A stretch of DNA of 64,000 nucleotides from Christiangramia crocea. GTDB taxonomy: Bacteria; Bacteroidota; Bacteroidia; Flavobacteriales; Flavobacteriaceae. A program made the position numbers and the translations under genes. The notes under the pieces were generated by a model that did no database searches, was not told where the DNA came from, and was given only the letters and a program-made list of their open reading frames with translations. This document shows, piece by piece, positions 1-9,195 of the stretch. The stretch is taken from NCBI RefSeq assembly GCF_022410465.1, contig NZ_JAJSON010000026.1, positions 62,001-126,000 on the forward strand, in the 5' to 3' direction. The first letter of the stretch is position 1. Every line of letters starts with the position of its first letter.

Positions 1-2651
1 CCAGACAGGCGAACCTTGCGCTTTCCAAATATGTGGCTGAAGCGGTTGAGGTGCTGAAAGCTTCCGGTTATGACCTCATTATTCTTGAGACTTCGGGAAT
101 AGGCCAGAGTGATACCGAGATACTTGATCATTCCGATGTTTCGCTGTATGTCATGACGCCCGAATTTGGGGCGGCCACCCAGCTTGAAAAAATCGATATG
201 CTTGATTTCGCCGATCTTGTGGCAATCAATAAATTTGATAAACGCGGGGCTCAGGATGCCTTACGAGATGTTAAGAAACAATATCAGCGTAATCATCAAC
301 TATGGCATGAAAACTCAGAAAAACTTCCGGTTTTTGGAACCATCGCTTCTCAGTTCAACGATCCCGGAATGAATACGCTTTACAAGAGTATTATGGATAA
401 GGTGGAAGAAAAGACTAATTCTGGTCTTTCTTCAACTTTTGAGATCTCCAGCGAAATGAGTGAAAAGATCTTTGTGATCCCGCCAAAACGTACCCGTTAT
501 CTTTCTGAAATTGCTGAAAATAACAGGAGTTATGATGAAAAAGCTGAGTCACAGTCGGAGATTGCTCAAAAGCTCTACGGGATCTATAAGACTATACTTT
601 CGGTTGCAAATGTCCCATCGGGAGGAGTAGAGACCTCTTATTTAGATAAAAATGGTATAGATCAGGATGAGATCTATGAATATGCTGAAAATTCCCAGGC
701 AGAATTCTTAAAGCTTCTTTTTGCTGAATTCGATAAGATCAAAATGGACCTGGATCCTTATAACTGGGAGATTATTTTAGGCTGGAATGAAAAAGTCTCA
801 AAATATACCGAGCCGGTTTACAGTTTCAAGGTTCGTGACAAGGAGATCAAAATAGAGACACATACGGAATCCCTTTCCCATACAAAAATTCCGAAGGTTG
901 CATTGCCAAAATATAAGGCCTGGGGTGATATCCTGAGATGGTGTCTCCAGGAAAATGTTCCGGGCGAATTCCCATATACTGCCGGGTTATATCCATTTAA
1001 AAGAACCGGGGAAGATCCAACAAGGATGTTTGCCGGTGAAGGCGGTCCTGAAAGGACGAACCGTCGTTTTCACTATGTAAGTCAGGGACTGCCAGCTAAA
1101 CGCCTGTCTACGGCTTTTGATTCGGTAACACTTTATGGAAATGATCCGAATCATCGACCGGATATCTACGGTAAGGTAGGAAACTCCGGAGTTTCAATCT
1201 GTTGTCTTGATGATGCGAAGAAACTTTATTCAGGTTTTGATCTCGCCGATCCCATGACCTCGGTGAGTATGACCATCAATGGTCCTGCACCAATGTTGCT
1301 TGGATTCTTCATGAACGCAGCCATAGATCAGCAATGTGAAAAATACATCAAAGAGAATGGTCTCGAAGATAAGGTAGAAGCAAAATTACAGGAGCTCTAT
1401 GATGATAATGATATAGCCCGTCCTCATTACAGGGGAGAATTACCGGAAGGAAATAATGGTCTTGGGCTTATGCTTTTAGGACTTACAGGAGATCAGGTTC
1501 TGCCTAAGGATGTCTATGAAAAAATAAAAGCGGAAACCATAAGTGTAGTACGGGGTACCGTTCAGGCTGATATTCTTAAGGAAGATCAGGCACAGAATAC
1601 CTGTATCTTTTCTACAGAATTTGCACTGAGGCTGATGGGAGACGTTCAGGAATATTTTATTAAAGAGAAGGTTAGAAATTTCTATTCGGTTTCAATTTCC
1701 GGTTACCATATCGCTGAAGCCGGAGCGAATCCAATTACACAGCTCGCATTCACTCTTGCTAATGGTTTCACCTATGTGGAATACTATCTGAGCAGGGGAA
1801 TGGATATCAATAAATTTGGTCCAAACCTGTCGTTCTTCTTTTCAAATGGAGTAGATCCGGAATATGCGGTGATAGGCCGGGTAGCCAGAAAGATCTGGTC
1901 AAAGGCCCTGAAGCATAAATATGGAGCCAATGCGAGGGCGCAGATGCTGAAATATCATATTCAAACTTCAGGCCGTTCATTGCATGCGCAGGAGATCGAC
2001 TTCAATGATATCAGGACCACCCTTCAGGCACTGTATGCGATCTATGATAATTGTAATTCATTGCATACCAATGCCTATGATGAAGCAATCACAACTCCAA
2101 CCGAAGCTTCAGTAAGAAGGGCGATGGCCATTCAGCTGATCATCAATAAAGAATTGGGATTGACCAAAAATGAGAATCCTATCCAGGGATCATTTATTAT
2201 CGAAGAACTTACAGATCTTGTAGAGGAAGCCGTACTTACGGAGTTTGACAGGATCACCGAAAGAGGTGGAGTGCTTGGAGCCATGGAGACCATGTATCAA
2301 CGCGGAAAGATCCAGGAGGAAAGTCTGTATTATGAAACATTGAAGCATAATGGAGAATATCCGATCATTGGAGTGAATACCTTCTTAAGTTCTGAAGGTT
2401 CGCCAACGGTAACGCCGGGTGAAGTAATACGGGCTACCGAGGAGGAAAAAGAACATCAGATCAAAACTCTGGAAACTTTGCACAAGGCTAAGGCAAGTAA
2501 GGCCGAAGAAACCCTTAAAAAGATCCAGAAGGCGGCCATTCATAATGAAAATCTTTTTGAAGAACTGATGGAAGCCACTAAGGTTTGTTCTCTTGGTCAG
2601 ATCACTCATGCCCTTTTTGAAGTCGGCGGACAGTATAGGAGAAATATGTAA
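1..2651 (+). CDS. icmF: Fused isobutyryl-CoA mutase (IcmF type), 5' end outside window
   Basis: The reading frame is open from base 3 and no start is needed inside the window, so the cobalamin-binding domain and the P-loop of the GTPase lie to the left. Visible are the second half of a MeaB-like GTPase domain (ETSGIGQSD switch and NKFD base-recognition motif within the first 80 residues), a linker, and a complete mutase TIM-barrel subunit over roughly the last 600 residues. A GTPase placed ahead of the mutase barrel in one chain is the layout of IcmF, which interconverts isobutyryl-CoA and butyryl-CoA using adenosylcobalamin; the built-in GTPase guards cofactor loading. The exact acyl-CoA substrate cannot be read from the sequence. 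A terminator hairpin follows at once. The adenosyltransferase at 44829-45401 could supply its cofactor. The alternative, a methylmalonyl-CoA mutase fusion, is less likely from the layout. Confidence 0.85.
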   Translation, partial: RQANLALSKYVAEAVEVLKASGYDLIILETSGIGQSDTEILDHSDVSLYVMTPEFGAATQLEKIDMLDFADLVAINKFDKRGAQDALRDVKKQYQRNHQLWHENSEKLPVFGTIASQFNDPGMNTLYKSIMDKVEEKTNSGLSSTFEISSEMSEKIFVIPPKRTRYLSEIAENNRSYDEKAESQSEIAQKLYGIYKTILSVANVPSGGVETSYLDKNGIDQDEIYEYAENSQAEFLKLLFAEFDKIKMDLDPYNWEIILGWNEKVSKYTEPVYSFKVRDKEIKIETHTESLSHTKIPKVALPKYKAWGDILRWCLQENVPGEFPYTAGLYPFKRTGEDPTRMFAGEGGPERTNRRFHYVSQGLPAKRLSTAFDSVTLYGNDPNHRPDIYGKVGNSGVSICCLDDAKKLYSGFDLADPMTSVSMTINGPAPMLLGFFMNAAIDQQCEKYIKENGLEDKVEAKLQELYDDNDIARPHYRGELPEGNNGLGLMLLGLTGDQVLPKDVYEKIKAETISVVRGTVQADILKEDQAQNTCIFSTEFALRLMGDVQEYFIKEKVRNFYSVSISGYHIAEAGANPITQLAFTLANGFTYVEYYLSRGMDINKFGPNLSFFFSNGVDPEYAVIGRVARKIWSKALKHKYGANARAQMLKYHIQTSGRSLHAQEIDFNDIRTTLQALYAIYDNCNSLHTNAYDEAITTPTEASVRRAMAIQLIINKELGLTKNENPIQGSFIIEELTDLVEEAVLTEFDRITERGGVLGAMETMYQRGKIQEESLYYETLKHNGEYPIIGVNTFLSSEGSPTVTPGEVIRATEEEKEHQIKTLETLHKAKASKAEETLKKIQKAAIHNENLFEELMEATKVCSLGQITHALFEVGGQYRRNM

Positions 2652-2704
2652 GCATATTACCGGCTATTCAAAATGAAATAAATGAAAAGCCGTGCAGGCT
2701 GTGT

Positions 2705-2738
2705 ATCCCGATGAGTGGAGAGATATCGGGATTTTTTT
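2705..2738 (+). terminator. Rho-independent terminator of the mutase gene
   Basis: Arms ATCCCGAT (2705-2712) and ATCGGGAT (2725-2732) pair perfectly around a 12-base loop and are followed by seven T. It lies 54 bases after the mutase stop codon. Confidence 0.85.
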
Positions 2739-2743
2739 AATGT

Positions 2744-2782
2744 AACAAACCTCACAGGTCCCCGAGACCTGTGAGGTTTGTT
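2744..2782. repeat. Perfect 17-bp-arm palindrome, CCTCACAGGTC family
   Basis: Arm AACAAACCTCACAGGTC (2744-2760), five-base loop CCCGA, and the exact reverse complement at 2766-2782. From memory, similar CCTCACAGG...CCTGTGAGG hairpins are scattered between genes in many Flavobacteriaceae, so I read it as a REP-type dispersed palindrome rather than a second terminator; no long T run follows on either strand. Confidence 0.75.
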
Positions 2783-2837
2783 CTTTCCCCGGTTACTCAC
2801 AAACTTTTCCGGAATCAGATTTGAAAGTAAGAATTAC

Positions 2838-2875
2838 GTCATGCTCCACCGATAATTATAAGGAGGTTTCAGCAT
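2838..2875. repeat. Degenerate REP-like hairpin (GTCATGCT...CAGCAT family)
   Basis: GTCATGCT at 2838-2845 and TTTCAGCAT at 2867-2875 match the two ends of the common flavobacterial GTCATGCTGAAC...TTTCAGCAT repeat, with CCACC and GGAGG forming an imperfect inner stem. A related copy lies at 38679-38771. The match is partial, so confidence is low. Confidence 0.35.
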
Positions 2876-3064
2876 TCGAATATTTAGTGAGTATATTTAT
2901 CAGGAGAACTTTTCTTTAGGCGGTTCCGTTACTATGTTCGTTGCTTAAGTTCTTTTTTTTGCGATTGCCGACTTAAAATTTATGATCGGCTGATTTTGTG
3001 GTAATTATATAAATCACTACTTTTCACTATCCCTACGATTTTGCGCTAAAATCTGAGATATCGT

Positions 3065-4861
3065 GTGAATTTTAAGAATTACTTTGAGGAATTAAAACGT
3101 CGAAACGTTTTTAAGGCTGCTCTTGCTTATCTGGTGGTTTCATGGGTGATAGTCCAGGTGGCCTCTATAGTATTCCCTGCTTTCAAGGCAACTCCTGGCG
3201 CCTTACGAACTCTTATACTGGTATTGGTAATAGGATTTCCAGTCTGGTTAATCTTCGCCTGGGTTTACGAAGTGACTCCTGACGGGTTAAAAAAGACCAA
3301 AGCAGTAGCCAGGAATGAGTCCATAACTGGCGAGACCAGTAAAAAATTCAATCAGATTATTTTAGGAGCCCTTATTGTCGCAATTGTCCTTCTTGCGGTT
3401 AATGTATATGGCACCTACACCCGTAATGGTCCGGAAGTTTCTGATACAAAACCTGATAAATCCGAAAATTATCCGGCAACCGATGCTGAAAAGGAGCAGG
3501 AAAAATCGGTAGCGGTTCTGGCTTTCGCCGATATGAGTCCGGAGAAGGATCAGGAATACTTTTCAGATGGGATTAGCGAGGAGATCTTAAATTACCTGGC
3601 AAAGAATCCGGAACTCTCAGTGATTAGCCGTACATCTTCCTTCTCTTTCAAAGGTAAGGATACCGATATACGGGAAATAGGAAAGAAGCTTAATGCCAAT
3701 TATGTTTTGGAAGGCAGTGTTCGTAAGGCTGACAGTACCCTGCGTATTACTGCACAATTAATCCATGTGGATGATGGAGCACACCTGTGGTCTGAGACCT
3801 ATGATCGTAAGATGGATGATATCTTCAGGATACAGGATGAGATAGCAGAAGCGGTTACGAAAAATCTTGAAGCAAGTCTTTTGGGAAAAGAAATAGCTGA
3901 AGTGGATACGGAAGCCTATAACAAATACCTGCAAGCTAAATACCTCCAGAATCAGTATACCAAGGAAAGTCTGGAGAGTGCGGATAAGCTAATTAATGAG
4001 GCGCTTACCATTGATGATTCTTATGCTCCGGCCTGGTTGTTATTAGCCAGAATAAAAGAATATAGAGGGAACCTCAATTTCATCAATAGAGAAGAGGCTT
4101 CATTACAGGTCAGGGAGGCAATTAATAAAGCAATCTTCTTAGATCCCAGCTATGCCGAAGCTCATGCCTTTGCAGGCCGCATTGCTGTAAGAAAGGCTGA
4201 GTTTGGAAAAGCTGAAAGGCATTTTAAAAAGGCCCTGGAACTGGCACCTCAGAATCCAGATGTGCTCATTTTGGTTTCCGAATTACCCACCCTGACAATT
4301 GAAGATAGGATAAAGATCATAAAGAAATGCATGGAGCTGGATCCTTTGGAATATTTGAATTATTACAGGCTTGGTTTTCTCTATTTTTATAATAAAGAAT
4401 TTAAGAAAGCTTTAGAGGCCCAGGAGACCTTCTTGGTCTATTATCCAAATTCTCTTGGTGACCATGCCCTTAAAGCAGAGATTCTTGCTCATCTGGGCAA
4501 ACAAAGAAAGGCTTTTGAAACTCTGGAAAAAGAAGAAAGTGGAGTAATGAAAGTTTATGGAACGAGCATTGTGTCAGTAGTTCTTTATTCAGGTACGCAG
4601 GCTAGTGAAGCAATTGAAACCTTTAAAAAAGAATATGGAGCAGAGTACCCCTATCTGCTGGCTCAAATGTATGCGTGGCGGAATAAAAAGGACGAGGCTT
4701 TTGAGTGGTTGAATAAAGCCTATGCAGATAAAAGCCCTAATTTACTTCAATTTTCTTATGATATTTATATGGAAAATCTAAAGGAAGACCCACGGTGGAA
4801 GGAGTTTATAGAAAAGACTGGGATTCCCGGAGAGAGCAGCCTGAAAATTAATTTGGATTAG
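3065..4861 (+). CDS. Membrane-anchored TolB-N/TPR protein
   Basis: A 598-residue protein with GTG start. Three hydrophobic segments lie near residues 18-40, 46-68 and 96-117. Next comes a region of about residues 145-275 beginning KSVAVLAFADMSPEKDQEYF with EGSVRKAD and HLWSETYDR, the pattern of the TolB N-terminal-like domain found in adenylate-cyclase-like and TPR proteins. The rest is helical tetratricopeptide repeats. In many relatives the N-terminus carries a winged-helix or cyclase domain; here only a membrane anchor is present, so it is probably a protein-interaction scaffold with the TPRs outside the cytoplasm. Function is unknown. It ends two bases before the convergent gene at 4863-5261. 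Confidence 0.8.
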   Translation: MNFKNYFEELKRRNVFKAALAYLVVSWVIVQVASIVFPAFKATPGALRTLILVLVIGFPVWLIFAWVYEVTPDGLKKTKAVARNESITGETSKKFNQIILGALIVAIVLLAVNVYGTYTRNGPEVSDTKPDKSENYPATDAEKEQEKSVAVLAFADMSPEKDQEYFSDGISEEILNYLAKNPELSVISRTSSFSFKGKDTDIREIGKKLNANYVLEGSVRKADSTLRITAQLIHVDDGAHLWSETYDRKMDDIFRIQDEIAEAVTKNLEASLLGKEIAEVDTEAYNKYLQAKYLQNQYTKESLESADKLINEALTIDDSYAPAWLLLARIKEYRGNLNFINREEASLQVREAINKAIFLDPSYAEAHAFAGRIAVRKAEFGKAERHFKKALELAPQNPDVLILVSELPTLTIEDRIKIIKKCMELDPLEYLNYYRLGFLYFYNKEFKKALEAQETFLVYYPNSLGDHALKAEILAHLGKQRKAFETLEKEESGVMKVYGTSIVSVVLYSGTQASEAIETFKKEYGAEYPYLLAQMYAWRNKKDEAFEWLNKAYADKSPNLLQFSYDIYMENLKEDPRWKEFIEKTGIPGESSLKINLD

Positions 4862-4862
4862 G

Positions 4863-5261
4863 TTATAAAGTTAATTTCCAGATCCTTTGCAGCTTCCTGA
4901 ACTTTTGAAGTTCGTGTCTTAAGATCTTTAGAAAATCCCTGCCGTTGCTATTTGTATATTCCAGCCTTTCACAATTTTTGTATAACCTTTCAATAAGGAT
5001 ATTCACACTGGCAATATATTTCATACGGTTATCCTGGAAGTATTCCGTTTCCGCCTTATCTATATTGGTGACAAGGGAATGAGAATGTCTTAGAATATCA
5101 CCTGTAAGGTAAACATGTTTGTCTTCATTTCCGGTTTCATTCAGAACTGCAAGATCGGGCACAAGATAATCTGAGATTCTTCGTGAAATACACATGATCT
5201 CCTGGGCTTTTGCATATAAAGCCGAACGACGATTTTCGTGATGCCCTGAGAAATATTTCAT
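4863..5261 (-). CDS. Conserved hypothetical protein, 132 aa
   Basis: I do not recognise this protein. It has no signal peptide or membrane segment, is rich in charged residues and looks all-helical, with several Cys residues and a very basic C-terminus (LRHELQKFRKLQRIWKL). It is transcribed divergently from the Lrp-family regulator, sharing a 113-base AT-rich gap that holds a palindrome. This makes it a possible target of that regulator, which is inference from position only. It is convergent with the TPR gene, one base apart. The long uninterrupted frame and position between two real genes support coding. Confidence 0.6.
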   Translation of the reverse strand: MKYFSGHHENRRSALYAKAQEIMCISRRISDYLVPDLAVLNETGNEDKHVYLTGDILRHSHSLVTNIDKAETEYFQDNRMKYIASVNILIERLYKNCERLEYTNSNGRDFLKILRHELQKFRKLQRIWKLTL

Positions 5262-5335
5262 GGTGAATTTTCACACTAAATTACTACTCATTTCATTCAC
5301 ATTAATTTTAAAATAAAGGTTAAATCAATAAATAT

Positions 5336-5349
5336 CTTTAAATTTAAAG
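5336..5349. promoter_or_regulatory. Palindrome in the Lrp divergent promoter region, candidate operator
   Basis: CTTTAAATTTAAAG is a perfect 14-base palindrome 25 bases before the Lrp start and 75 bases from the divergent gene. Lrp/AsnC proteins commonly autoregulate through AT-rich palindromes; the assignment here is inference from position. Confidence 0.35.
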
Positions 5350-5374
5350 TAAATTTAGGCTATAAACTTTAAAA

Positions 5375-5824
5375 ATGAATATAGACGATCTAAGCTGGGC
5401 AATTCTCGAACAATTACAAAAAAATGCCAGGGTTTCCTTCTCTGAAATTGGCAGAAAAATAGGGCTCACATCCCCCGCGGTTGCAGAACGTGTAAAGAAA
5501 ATGGAAGACGCCGGTATTATTCAGTCATACAGAACAAATTTGTCTCATCAAAAATCAGGTTATCAGCTAAGGGCGATCATTACTTTGAGAGCATTCACCG
5601 GTAGACTGAAGGCATTTCTCGAAACCGTAAAAACTTTCAAAGAGGTCATCAATTGTTATCGTATTACGGGGAATGAGAATATCATTATGGAAGTGGTACT
5701 TCATGATCAGGTTCACCTTGAGAAACTTATTGATCAGCTTATCACTTATGGCGAGACCAGGACGCATATTGTTCTGTCTAATGTAATTGATGATGCGCCA
5801 ATCAGGCAGCCTCAAAAATCTTGA
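5375..5824 (+). CDS. Lrp/AsnC family transcriptional regulator
   Basis: 149 residues, the normal length for the family. Residues about 4-60 form the helix-turn-helix (LSWAILEQLQKNARVSFSEI then GLTSPAVAERVKKMEDAGII), and residues about 65-142 form the RAM effector-binding domain (VINCYRITGNENIIMEVVL). Such proteins sense amino acids and regulate their metabolism or transport. The ATG start is preceded by an AT-rich palindrome that may be its own operator. The effector cannot be deduced; no amino-acid gene is adjacent, although ilvE lies 10 kb away. Confidence 0.9.
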   Translation: MNIDDLSWAILEQLQKNARVSFSEIGRKIGLTSPAVAERVKKMEDAGIIQSYRTNLSHQKSGYQLRAIITLRAFTGRLKAFLETVKTFKEVINCYRITGNENIIMEVVLHDQVHLEKLIDQLITYGETRTHIVLSNVIDDAPIRQPQKS

Positions 5825-6001
5825 TCATACCGATCTAATCCTTAAATTATATTAAAATCACCTCCTTAAGAGGGGTAAAGGCTTTGTTAAATTAAGCAGG
5901 TTTTTGCCCGGAATATTAACACCTGGTTACCACCTCGTTTTATTTTAGTTAAATCAAATTAAATTGTAATTCTTTTATGATTTAGTCGTCTAAATCGTAG
6001 T

Positions 6002-6009
6002 TAGATTTG
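6002..6009 (+). promoter_or_regulatory. Candidate -7 box of the small membrane protein gene
   Basis: TAGATTTG fits the Bacteroidota -7 consensus TAnnTTTG and would start a transcript about 20 bases before the ATG at 6038. No TTG is seen at the usual -33 spacing, so the call is tentative. Confidence 0.35.
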
Positions 6010-6037
6010 CTTTAGAATTGAAAGTAAAAATCAAGTT

Positions 6038-6238
6038 ATGAAAAAGAAGACGTTGTTATTTTTAGTGCTTGCATTAATTACAGGTTTGATAGGATTTACC
6101 GGATTATCATTTTCCGGAATTGAAGTGGTTAGAGTGATGTTCCTGATTTTTGCAGATCTGGTGATCGTTTCCCTCATGGCCAAATTGTTTTTTCCAGATA
6201 AGCCAAAGGTGAAATATCAGCCTGTGAAGAGTGAGTAA
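6038..6238 (+). CDS. Small two-helix membrane protein, DUF1328-like
   Basis: 66 residues with two hydrophobic helices (about 5-26 and 28-50) and a short basic, proline-containing tail. The first helix (LVLALITGLIGFTG) and the second (VVRVMFLIFADLVIVSLM) resemble DUF1328/YtjA proteins, small envelope proteins often induced by stress. Function is unknown. It is a single-gene unit: a candidate promoter lies at 6002 and a strong terminator follows 24 bases after the stop. Confidence 0.7.
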   Translation: MKKKTLLFLVLALITGLIGFTGLSFSGIEVVRVMFLIFADLVIVSLMAKLFFPDKPKVKYQPVKSE

Positions 6239-6262
6239 ATTGAAAATCATTAAAAAGAATAA

Positions 6263-6294
6263 AAACCCGCCAAGTGCTACTTGCGGGTTTTTTT
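6263..6294 (+). terminator. Rho-independent terminator
   Basis: Arms AAACCCGC (6263-6270) and GCGGGTTT (6283-6290) with a 12-base loop, followed by more T. It ends the 66-residue membrane protein gene. Confidence 0.9.
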
Positions 6295-6344
6295 ATGGAA
6301 TAATTAATGATGCAATTCATTATATTTAAGCTCATTCTTTTATT

Positions 6345-7775
6345 ATGAAAAAACTACTATTAGTAATTATTGCCTTTCTAACTTTGGGTAATTTACATGC
6401 TCAGGAATTCAGGATCATTAAAGGCGGGGTGACCGATTCTTTGCCTATTCCCGGAATGAGCAATAAAACATATGCATTTTACGCTCCAACTAATTATACC
6501 ACACATAGGAAATGGCCGGTAGTATTCGTGTTCGACCCTAAGGGAAGGGGATCTACAACTGCTAACCTTTTCCGGAAGGCAGCCGAAGAACAACAGTATC
6601 TGGTGGCTTCGGCAAATATAGATCTTAAGGCCGAGCCTATAGATAGCATCGTTAAAACGGCTACTGCTATGATGAACTCCATCTTTAGTGCTTTTCCTAT
6701 TGATCCTGTTCAGGTATACACCGCCGGGATGGGAGAAGGTGCTCAGGTAGCATCTGCATTACCTTTATTTTATAAACAAATGGCAGGTGTTATGGCCATA
6801 GGAAACTCGTTTGTTAATCGGGAGTATGTGGATAAAAGTAATCCTTATATGTTTATAGCCATAGCTGGCGATAAGGATTATATGGTCTATGAAATGGAAG
6901 AATACCTTAGGTTTTTTGACGATCTGGACTTCAGGACAGATGTATATTATTTTGATGGGAAGGAGGATCAGTGGCCTGAGACGGCTGTGATTTCCAATGC
7001 TATGACGGGTTTTACCCTTGAAGCTATTAAAAAAGGTAATCGAGTTGCCGATAAAGATTTTATTCAGAAACTCTATCAGAATGAAATTGGGTATACCGAA
7101 CAGTTAGTTCGCACTCGAAACTATTATGAGGCTTATGAGAAGCTGGACAGGATGGAAGATAAGTATGAAGACTTTGGGTTTGAAGATGATATTGAGGATC
7201 GCATGAAGGAACTTAAAAAGACCAATGGATACAGGTCTCAGCGAAGGGATTTCAGGCAGGCGGTCACATTTGAAAAGGAACAGCAGGGCTATTATGAATA
7301 TACCCTGCGTACAGATGTTATGACCGCTAATTTTCAGAATATCGGCTGGTGGGCTTATCAGGTAGACGAACTTGAAAAACTGAAAAAAAGTTCAAATGAG
7401 GCAAAATCCAATATGGCCTACAGGCTGCATGGTTACCTCGATTTTCTTACCAAACGAAAGTTTGATGTAATTGTTAATTCTGATGCCCCAATAGACATTA
7501 AAATTTTCATGAGTGTGCTTCGCACTGCGATCAATAAAGATGATCCTGAAGCTTATTTGAAGATCATTTCACTGGCCGGTTCAGACGGCGACTATGAGAC
7601 GGCGCTATTATATCTAGAGGATCTTTTAAAAACTGGATATTCAAATATGGAAGCTTTATATAATATTGAAGGAACACTGGATCTTCAGTTCACCAGGGAG
7701 TATAACGAGATCATTAAAAAATACCTTGGGGAATCTAAGTTCTATAATGATGGAAAAGAGCCTGAGGAGAATTAA
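6345..7775 (+). CDS. Secreted alpha/beta-hydrolase-like protein without nucleophile
   Basis: 476 residues with a signal peptide (about 1-20, cleavage after LHAQ). Residues 25-225 follow the alpha/beta hydrolase pattern of esterase/PHB-depolymerase-like proteins (KWPVVFVFDPKGRGS, then VYTAGMGEGAQVAS). At the nucleophile elbow the usual GxSxG reads GMGEG at 128-132, with Gly at the serine position, so ordinary serine-esterase catalysis looks impossible. The C-terminal half is helical and charged, perhaps TPR-like. A binding or scaffolding role is more likely than hydrolysis; this is inference. Its stop codon overlaps the convergent MFS gene. Confidence 0.7.
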   Translation: MKKLLLVIIAFLTLGNLHAQEFRIIKGGVTDSLPIPGMSNKTYAFYAPTNYTTHRKWPVVFVFDPKGRGSTTANLFRKAAEEQQYLVASANIDLKAEPIDSIVKTATAMMNSIFSAFPIDPVQVYTAGMGEGAQVASALPLFYKQMAGVMAIGNSFVNREYVDKSNPYMFIAIAGDKDYMVYEMEEYLRFFDDLDFRTDVYYFDGKEDQWPETAVISNAMTGFTLEAIKKGNRVADKDFIQKLYQNEIGYTEQLVRTRNYYEAYEKLDRMEDKYEDFGFEDDIEDRMKELKKTNGYRSQRRDFRQAVTFEKEQQGYYEYTLRTDVMTANFQNIGWWAYQVDELEKLKKSSNEAKSNMAYRLHGYLDFLTKRKFDVIVNSDAPIDIKIFMSVLRTAINKDDPEAYLKIISLAGSDGDYETALLYLEDLLKTGYSNMEALYNIEGTLDLQFTREYNEIIKKYLGESKFYNDGKEPEEN

Positions 7776-8977
7776 ACAGCCTCTTTTTTCAGCATTGCTT
7801 TTAGGATAAATAAGAGTGTGCAGGCAATAAGAGCCAGTACCAGCATGGTATACCAGGTAAATTCAAAGCCGAAATTATCGATTAGCTGCATGCCTGAATT
7901 ATGCCCAAAGATATGGCTTATGGAAAATGAAATACTGTATAGGGCCATATAGGATCCTCTTTTCTTTCCATCAGATCTCGCGAGTGCAAAACTGTTCGAA
8001 AAAGGAAAACCTATCATTTCTCCAATTGTTGCCAGTAGCATTCCTACTATAAGTACTCCTGCCCAGTCGGTAAGGTTTATCACCAGAAAACTTAAACCGG
8101 TAAGTAAAGTTCCAAGTATAACGTAGCCCGTAGCCGTATGTCTTCTGGATTCCATGAATTTGATAAGCGGCATTTCAAAAAGAAAGATCGTCATGCCGTT
8201 AATGCCAAGCAGGAGGCCTATTTCGAATTCATTTAGCCCGCGAGAGTCCGAATAATAAAGAGGCATCGTTGAAAAATACTGCATAAAGATGAATCCAAAC
8301 AGCATCATGGCAAAGATGAAAACAAGGTAAAGTTTATCGCTCATTGCCGATTTTGCATTCACAATAATGTCTTCGTTTTCTGTCTTCGATCTTTTGGGAT
8401 GAAGAAGTTTAAGAAGAAGAATTCCAGCCATTAAACAGGTAAGGCCGTCAATCCAGAAAAGGCCGCTATAACCGCCTGTTTTAATTATGATTCCTCCAAT
8501 GGCCGGTCCTGCCGAAAAACCCAGGTTTATAGCAAGCCTGATAAGTGTTATGGACCTGGTTCGGTTTTGAGGTTTGCTGTAGGCATTTATAGCAACAAAT
8601 ACTGCAGGTCTAAAGATATCGGCTACCGTCATGACCAGGTAAATACCTATGCAAATAGACCAGAAGGATGCTGGAAACTGAAGCAATACGAACAGAATAG
8701 AGGAGAGGATAAGGCTTATGGCCATGGTTTTATAGTGACCAATCTTATCTGTGAGTTTGCCTCCAAGCCATGATCCCGTTACCGATCCAAGACCAAAGAA
8801 AGTAAGTATCCAGCCAACCTCTTCCAGCGAGAAACCCCTGCTCTTGGTAAGGTAAAGAGAAAGAAAGGGGATTACCATGGTTCCTGCCCTGTTGATAAGG
8901 GTGATAAGGGAAAGTAACCAGATCTCCTTTCTTAGTCCGCCAAAGGATTCAAGATATGATCTAAAAAGTTTTTGCAT
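7772..8977 (-). CDS. MFS transporter
   Basis: 401 residues with about twelve hydrophobic segments in two halves. The family loop motif after helix 2 reads GSWLGGKLTDKIGHYKTM, close to the GxLaDrxGrr signature of drug-type major facilitator proteins. It would export or import a small molecule across the inner membrane by proton antiport or symport; the substrate cannot be read. It overlaps the stop codon of the convergent hydrolase-like gene. Nothing nearby indicates the substrate. Confidence 0.85.
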   Translation of the reverse strand: MQKLFRSYLESFGGLRKEIWLLSLITLINRAGTMVIPFLSLYLTKSRGFSLEEVGWILTFFGLGSVTGSWLGGKLTDKIGHYKTMAISLILSSILFVLLQFPASFWSICIGIYLVMTVADIFRPAVFVAINAYSKPQNRTRSITLIRLAINLGFSAGPAIGGIIIKTGGYSGLFWIDGLTCLMAGILLLKLLHPKRSKTENEDIIVNAKSAMSDKLYLVFIFAMMLFGFIFMQYFSTMPLYYSDSRGLNEFEIGLLLGINGMTIFLFEMPLIKFMESRRHTATGYVILGTLLTGLSFLVINLTDWAGVLIVGMLLATIGEMIGFPFSNSFALARSDGKKRGSYMALYSISFSISHIFGHNSGMQLIDNFGFEFTWYTMLVLALIACTLLFILKAMLKKEAV

Positions 8978-9125
8978 GCCAGTTAATGAGCCACTAAAAA
9001 TAAATTAATTTCTGAGTGTTTCAGTCATTAATTCTGGATGCCAGGAAATAATATAAACTAACGGTTTTTATAAAAAGAAGGAAATATGCATAGACAGGAT
9101 GGAATTCAACAGGTTTAATAAAAAA

Positions 9126-9173
9126 AGGGCCGAAACCCTATTTCCACATATTGAGGAAAAAAGCATCGGCCCT
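9126..9173 (-). terminator. Terminator of the porin/amt/PII block
   Basis: On the minus strand AGGGCCGA (9173-9166) pairs with TCGGCCCT (9133-9126) across a long loop, followed by a run of T. It lies 23 bases past the porin stop. Confidence 0.7.
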
Positions 9174-9195
9174 GATGAAGGATAGGTATGATCGT

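Larger units (their letters stand above)
2652..3064. other. Intergenic stretch with terminator and palindromic repeats, no gene seen
   Basis: This 413-base gap holds the mutase terminator, a long perfect palindrome (2744-2782) and a REP-like hairpin (2838-2875). From about 2880 to the GTG start at 3065 I see no convincing ORF on either strand and no recognisable RNA gene; the last 100 bases are AT-rich and presumably carry the promoter of the TPR gene, though I cannot place a clear -7 box. Confidence 0.5.

Noticed and set aside
2859-2866. Shine-Dalgarno-like TAAGGAGG
   Set aside because: No start codon with an open frame follows at a suitable distance, and it is part of a REP-like stem.
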